A stretch of DNA of 64,000 nucleotides from Charina bottae. Taxonomy: Eukaryota; Chordata; Lepidosauria; Squamata; Charinaidae. Where the stretch lies: assembly GCA_023362775.1 (NCBI GenBank), contig JALMGJ010000005.1:37877463-37941462 (forward strand), in the 5' to 3' direction. The position numbers and the translations under genes are program-made. Below the pieces are notes generated by a model, which saw only the letters and a list, made by a program, of their open reading frames with translations, was not told where the DNA came from and searched no databases. This document shows, in pieces, positions 59,437 through 64,000 of the stretch. Positions within the stretch are counted from its first letter, which is position 1; the number at the start of each line of letters is the position of its first letter.

Positions 59437-59529
59437 CTTAATATTTCAGCAACGGGCTGATTGGTTTAATCCATAGATGGATTTTTGCAATTCACACACA
59501 AGATGTTTTTCTTTTTCATAACCAGGAGG

Positions 59530-61284
59530 TTATTTCATAAACAATTTTTCCTCCAAATCACCATACAGAAAATCAGTTTGAATATCATAGTGATAAACAG
59601 ACATTTTCTTAATGGCAGCAACCTTTAAAAGCAACCTGATAGATTCAGCTTTTGTCACTGGAGCAAAAGTTTTGTCATAATCCACATTTTTCCTTTGAGT
59701 AAAACCTTTTGCTACCAATCTTGCTTTATACTTTTGAATTTTACCATCTGAATCTTTTTTCAATTTAAACACCCACCTACAATCCAAACACTTCTGATTG
59801 GGAGGCAGACTCACCAATTTCCAAGTTCCATTTTCCTTTAAGGAATCTAATTCCTGCTGCATGGCTTCATGCCAGCACTTAGCTATTTCAGGTGACATCT
59901 CATTGATTTGTTCTAGAGGTTCAGGCTCTGTGTGAATGTGAAATACTTTCACAACATCTACTTGATAACAATCAGGTGGAACCCCCTTATTAATCCTTTC
60001 AGACCTGCGAGGTAGGAAAGGACTTACATTCTGATTTCCACCATTTCCCTCAGAAACCTCTGACTTCTCAGACAGTTCAGCTTCTTGCTCATTGACTTCA
60101 CTAGGTGATTCCTGCAAATCACCATCAGCAAAAGTTTGCTGTTCCCTCATGGATAAATCAACTGAAGAACTAGAGTTTATTTTATCCCAATTCTGCTCAG
60201 CAGAAGAAGTACTTTTACTAATTATCAGTTGATTATCCAGTATGAACCTGTAGCTCCTCTGACTTTGTTCATACCCAACAAAGATAGCTTTCTTTGTTCT
60301 GGAAGCCCCCTTGTGCCTCAGCTGCTTGGGAATGTGCACCCAAGCTATGCTCCCAAAAACTCTGAGATGATTTACCTTAGGTTTTACACCATAAAACAAA
60401 TGAAATGGCGCATCCTGAATTGCACTGTTAAACAGCCTGTTTTGAACATAACAAGCTGTAGAAACAGCTTCTCCCCAAAACCTAAAAGGTAAACTGGCAT
60501 CTTTCAGTAAACACATCATGGCTTCCTGCAGTGTTCGCCCTTTCCTCTCTGCCACAGAATTCTGTTCTGGCGTGTAAGGATTAGCTAAAATGTGTTCTAT
60601 CCCTTTTTCTGACAAAAAGCTTTTAAACTTTGTGGATAGATACTCTCCAGCTCTGTCTGATTGCAAAGCAGACACAGGCCTTGGGAATTTTCCATTTGCC
60701 CAAGTTACAAAACTTTTAAACTTGTCAAAGACCTCATCTTTGTGTTTTAACGAATGAATGAATGTGTACCTTGAAAAATCATCTATGAAGGTCAAAATGT
60801 ACCTTGCTCCTCCAAGACTAGGAGAGAAAGGACCTATTACATCAGAATGAATTATTTCTAGAGGCCTAGAAGTGGTTCTATTAGCAACCTTTGTTACAGG
60901 AGCTCTGGTTGTATTATTTTCCTTGCAAACTGAACAATCCAAATACTTATCACAAGATTTCAATTTTAAATCAGCAGAAAAACTAGGCATTTGTGATATG
61001 TACTTAAAATTAGCATGAGCAAACCTCCTATGCATTAAATGGATACATTGATCGTGTATGGGAGTATTCTCAAACACAGCTTTTGCTGTTTGCTTCTCAG
61101 CTTTCTGCACAATGTAAAGAGAATCTTTCTGCAAACATTTGGCAACCACTTTAACATCCTTCCTAATTTCACAGCCCTCTTTCTTAAAAGTTATAACATA
61201 CCCAGATGCTACTAACTGACCCACAGACAAAATATTACTTTGAAAATTAGGCACAAAACATTTTGAACAATTTCCCCCAAACAA
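59530..61284 (-). pseudogene. Copia integrase and reverse transcriptase N-terminal half
   Basis: 584 codons. Integrase zinc finger (HLMHRRFAHANFKYI ... CDKYLDCSVC), catalytic core with Asp in IHSDVIGPF, Asp in ALQSDRAGEY and Glu in SVAERKGRT (DDE). RT follows: WVFKLKKDSDGKIQKYKARL, VDYDKTFAPVTKAESIR and YDIQTDFLYGDLEE (first catalytic Asp). A stop at about 59530 and another before 59436 divide RT in two. A frameshift near 61280 separates this frame from gag-protease. Confidence 0.93.
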
Positions 61285-62339
61285 GGAAGATAAATCTCAC
61301 CTTGACCCATTATTTTGTTAGTTTTAGACAGAGACACAAGAGAATCTTTATTATTACAGATATGGCTATTTGCTCCGCTATCGAGGACCCAAGAGTCTTT
61401 ATTATCACAGCTTTCAACAACCTGTGCAATATGAGAAGATTGTAGAGCCTTCTTCCTGGATGTTGCTTCTTTCTTCTGAAAAATCTTTTTACCTTTAAGC
61501 AATTGGTCACAGTCCTTGCAAAGATGCCCAGGAGAACCACATTGAAAGCAACGCCTGCTTGAAAATGCAGCAGCTTGAAATTCAAAACTTTTCCGTTCTC
61601 TTGGCTTCTCACGAGAAGACTTTAATGAAGAAGTAGACACAACCTTCTCCTGCCTTTTCTCCCACTCAGCAAGAAGACGAGCAGACACAAACGATGGAGT
61701 TAGATCAGCTTCAGGGATGCCCTCCATAGTGCAAATTGAAGTGTCCCAGGAATCATTCAACGAAGACAGCATAATGTAAGCTTTCATAAGAGGAGTAAAC
61801 TCCAAACCACGCTCTTGAAGCTCCACAAAATATTGCTGAAGTTTATGAAGATGCTCTGGCAAATTTCCATGCTCTGGCAAAGAGGCTTTGTACAGCTTTT
61901 TGGTTAAAATAACCTTGCTTCCAGGAGAGGTTTTCACATATAAATCACGTAGAGAGTCCCATAAGTCCTTGGATGTTTCTTTCCCTCTCACATGTATAAG
62001 CTGATCATCTTGCACAGCTAAAATAATGGAAGCTTTACATTTCTCATCCCGCCTCAGCCAAACTTGGTCTGGATTTTGAGGAATTGCATCTGCTATGGCA
62101 GACCACAAATCTTCTCTCCTCAAGAAACTCTCCATTTTCAAAGACCAGTTCAAATAATTAGTATTAAAAAGCTTTTCCAGGGGCATACCTTGAGAACTTG
62201 AAGCAGCAGCCATTTTCTTCTTCCTCCCCTGTTGGGATGAACCACGAGGCTTGCAAAACACGAGCCTTGACTCCTCCTCAAACAAAAACTGCTTGTAGCT
62301 TCTAGCAAGTTTCCAAACTTGCCTTTCAAATGCAAACAA
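61212..62339 (-). pseudogene. Copia Gag and protease
   Basis: 375 codons beginning soon after the primer site. Gag has the LFNTNYLNWSLKMESFL motif (copia UBN2-type region), a long helical part, and a CCHC zinc knuckle CFQCGSPGHLCKDC near residue 265 for RNA binding. The aspartic protease active site WVLDSGANSHIC lies near residue 316. The frame goes out of register near 61280, so the polyprotein is cut shortly after the protease start. Confidence 0.92.
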
Positions 62340-62391
62340 AATTGTTCAGATCTCCTCTTTCCATATTTCTATCTCTGATTCTCTTAGCTTT

Positions 62392-62406
62392 GCTGGGCCC
62401 ATAACC
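62392..62406 (-). promoter_or_regulatory. Copia primer-binding site for initiator tRNA-Met (internal)
   Basis: GGTTATGGGCCCAGC on the element's strand lies directly after the 5' LTR. It is complementary to the anticodon stem-loop of vertebrate initiator tRNA-Met, not to the tRNA 3' end. Known copia elements use such half-tRNA priming. Confidence 0.9.
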
Positions 62407-63074
62407 TTTTGTAGTTTTTAATAATTTGTGAGATCAGAGTTATAGAAATATTGAGAGATAAATGAACTGAAAAAACTTGCAGTAGAAAAATGCTGCTTTT
62501 ATTTTAAAACAAAGAAAACAAGAACTTAGCTTGCTTTCTTCAGCTGAAGAGAAGCACATGGCTATTTAACATATGAATTACTACATAGTTGTTCTCGTAT
62601 AGGAGTAAACACAAAAGGAAGATTTACATTTTAAAGCCTTTACAATTACAACTTCGCAGTACCTGAGTGGACAATGTCTGTAGCTTGAATCATGTCAACT
62701 GGATTTCTATTTTCTCAGTGGAAACGTTTCGCTCCTTATCCTTATCCAAGGAGCGAAACGTTTCCACTGAGAAAATAGAAATCCAGTTGACATGATTCAA
62801 GCTACAGACAATTCCACCTGGATGACTGAGAACCTTCATAGACTGAGTGGACAATGTGTGACATGTGACCACTCACCCATTACTTATTTGGAAAAGGACC
62901 AACAGGTAACTTTCTGATTGGCTAAACCAACCAGACCCTCAGGCACCAGCAATCAACATTCCTGAGGGGGGAGTTAGCAAGAGCATTTCTGACTCCTACA
63001 GGAAAAAAACTTTTCAGCTTGACTTTTAAAATTAGCTTTCCATATTCTTTCTGTATCATAAAATATATACAACA
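62407..63074 (-). repeat. Copia 5' LTR with inserted Penelope fragment
   Basis: Same LTR as at 57871-58358, plus a 165-bp insertion (62678-62842) and its 15-bp duplication. Confidence 0.95.
62678..62842 (+). mobile_element. Penelope-like insertion forming a 60-bp hairpin (family 1)
   Basis: Flanked by an exact 15-bp duplication CTGAGTGGACAATGT (62663-62677, 62843-62857). Its first 60 bp (62678-62737) is the perfect reverse complement of 62748-62807, with a 10-nt loop. The right arm and the end ACCTTCATAGAC are the same 3' terminus as in the Penelope fragment at 5339-5740. Confidence 0.93.
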
Positions 63075-63079
63075 GAGGG

Positions 63080-63355
63080 TTGGAGTGCCTAAGTGCAGAA
63101 CTAATATGCTCAAATGGGGATTGTTGACGGATAATAATATGCAGTGTGAGTGTGGAGAGATACAGAATTCAGCCCACTTGCTGACCTGCCGATTATTACC
63201 AATAGCATGCACTGAAAATGATTTGTTTCCGGCCAACGATAAAGCTAAGAAGGTGGCGTCATATTGGCAGCTTAAGGTTTCATTTGGATACGAAAGAAGA
63301 AGAAGAAGCTCCTTTCGGATTCTGTTGGGATACACACACACACACACACACATAC
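63080..63355 (+). mobile_element. Non-LTR retrotransposon, C-terminal part (right of the copia)
   Basis: The frame continues from 57870 after the target duplication: GVPKCRTNMLKWGLL, then a finger-like CECGEIQNSAHLLTC and KKVASYWQLKVSFGYER. It ends in GAAGAAGAAGAAG and a (CA)n run at 63332-63351. This is the C-terminus of the LINE protein that starts at 56386. Confidence 0.85.
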
Positions 63356-63364
63356 AGTGTATAC

Positions 63365-63667
63365 CAGTGCTTTCCAAACTGCCGCCGTTGGCGACACACC
63401 AACGATGGCAGTGGTGGTGGCGCGGGGGTGCGTGTGGCAGCGGCGTGCGGTGGCGTGCATGGTGGCAGCAGCCTTCGCTAAAACACAGAAGTCCTGATGG
63501 TGCACTGCTGCTGTCGTCGCTGCCGCTGCCACCGTACATACCGCTGCGTGCGCCCCTTCGCCGCCGCTGTGCACACCCCCGCCGCTGCTTCCAGGTTGTG
63601 TTGCAACACACTAAACTGTGTGTTACGACACACTAAAGTGTCGCGACACACAGTTTGGAAAGCTATG
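63365..63667. mobile_element. hAT-type MITE, family CAGxGCTTTCCAAA, copy 3
   Basis: 303 bp, ends CAGTGCTTTCCAAACT and AGTTTGGAAAGCTATG. Exact 8-bp duplication GTGTATAC (63357-63364, 63668-63675). Interior carries GGCGACACACCA and GTGTCGCGACACACAG as in the other two members, with a much expanded GCC/GCT-rich middle. Confidence 0.94.
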
Positions 63668-63675
63668 GTGTATAC

Positions 63676-64000
63676 TGTATATACAGTGTACTGTATATAT
63701 AGAGAGTGTATATATACAGTGTGTGTGTGAGAGAGAGAGATGTCTACAATTTTTTGAACCTAGTACCTTATTTTTTTCCTATTAAGTTTTTAGTAAAAAT
63801 GTAAAAATGAAGAAACTAGCCCAAATATATCAACAAATTAAAAAGTTTACAGTTTAACAGTTATTTGATTTGTTATATTACCAGATCACATGGAAGTAGT
63901 TGAACATGGTACTTGAAAATTATAGGAGTTATAATCCAACATAAATGGTTTATGTTGGCAGCTTGACAGCTGATAAACCCTCCGTCATCTGGCATGGTTA
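63676..64000. other. Simple repeats and AT-rich sequence
   Basis: TATATACAGTG/GTGTGTGAGAGAGAGA simple sequence to about 63740, then AT-rich sequence with no feature seen. Confidence 0.6.

Larger units (their letters stand above)
57871..63074 (-). mobile_element. Ty1/copia LTR retrotransposon, near-complete and young
   Basis: Minus-strand element: 5' LTR 62407-63074, primer site 62392-62406, gag-protease, integrase, reverse transcriptase and RNase H in the Copia order (integrase before RT), polypurine tract 58359-58367, 3' LTR 57871-58358. A 5-bp duplication GAGGG flanks it (57866-57870, 63075-63079). LTRs differ at only about four positions outside a later insertion, so it integrated recently. 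Its coding region has two frameshifts and at least two nonsense codons. It inserted in the LINE reading frame. Confidence 0.96.

Noticed and set aside
62922..63611. 229-codon minus-strand frame
   Set aside because: Spans LTR, LINE and MITE in antisense; not a gene.

Overview
This is vertebrate nuclear DNA, most likely from a squamate reptile (lizard or snake). It has short exons with GT-AG splice sites, one CpG island, a Sauria-type SINE, many tRNA-headed SINEs whose 3' ends match BovB, BovB LINEs, L2/CR1 LINEs, Penelope-like elements and a Tc1 transposon. There is no bacterial-style gene organisation. Nearly all long open frames belong to transposable elements.

Host genes. (1) On the minus strand at about 8.85-5.95 kb lie two decayed exons that read as the N-terminus and metal-binding region of allantoinase, a purine-catabolism amidohydrolase. 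They are in the right order, with splice sites in the expected places but with frameshifts, so this looks like a dead gene. (2) On the plus strand, a CpG-island promoter and non-coding exon (about 22.55-22.96 kb) are followed after a 15.4-kb intron by the first coding exon of a kinesin-3 motor (38464-38569), best matched by KIF1A. The rest of the window downstream is intron; I did not see exon 3.

Layout. 0-9 kb: SINEs, a hAT-type MITE, BovB, a LINE with a 392-codon frame, a SINE split by a Penelope insertion, and the allantoinase relic. 9-21 kb: two hAT MITEs, two L1-derived non-autonomous elements (one carrying a Tc1 transposon and a SINE), a Penelope insertion with inverted ends, a Sauria SINE and a 1-kb BovB. 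22.5-38.6 kb: kinesin promoter, intron and coding exon, with an old L2 in the intron. 39-53 kb: more L2, CR1 and L1-derived elements, and a MITE with an internal GC-rich tandem repeat. 54.4-63.7 kb: a dense nest of elements. A Tigger-type DNA transposon is fused in frame to a Penelope-like GIY-YIG fragment, followed by a well-preserved non-LTR reverse transcriptase. That LINE is split by a young Ty1/copia element with two LTRs, a 5-bp target duplication and an initiator-tRNA-Met internal primer site. One copia LTR in turn carries a 165-bp Penelope hairpin insertion.

The strongest candidates for something undescribed are the Tigger/Penelope in-frame chimera with its adjoining LINE, the allantoinase relic, two MITE families with different termini that share a GC-box/CCAAT/E-box core, and the L1-derived deletion elements.
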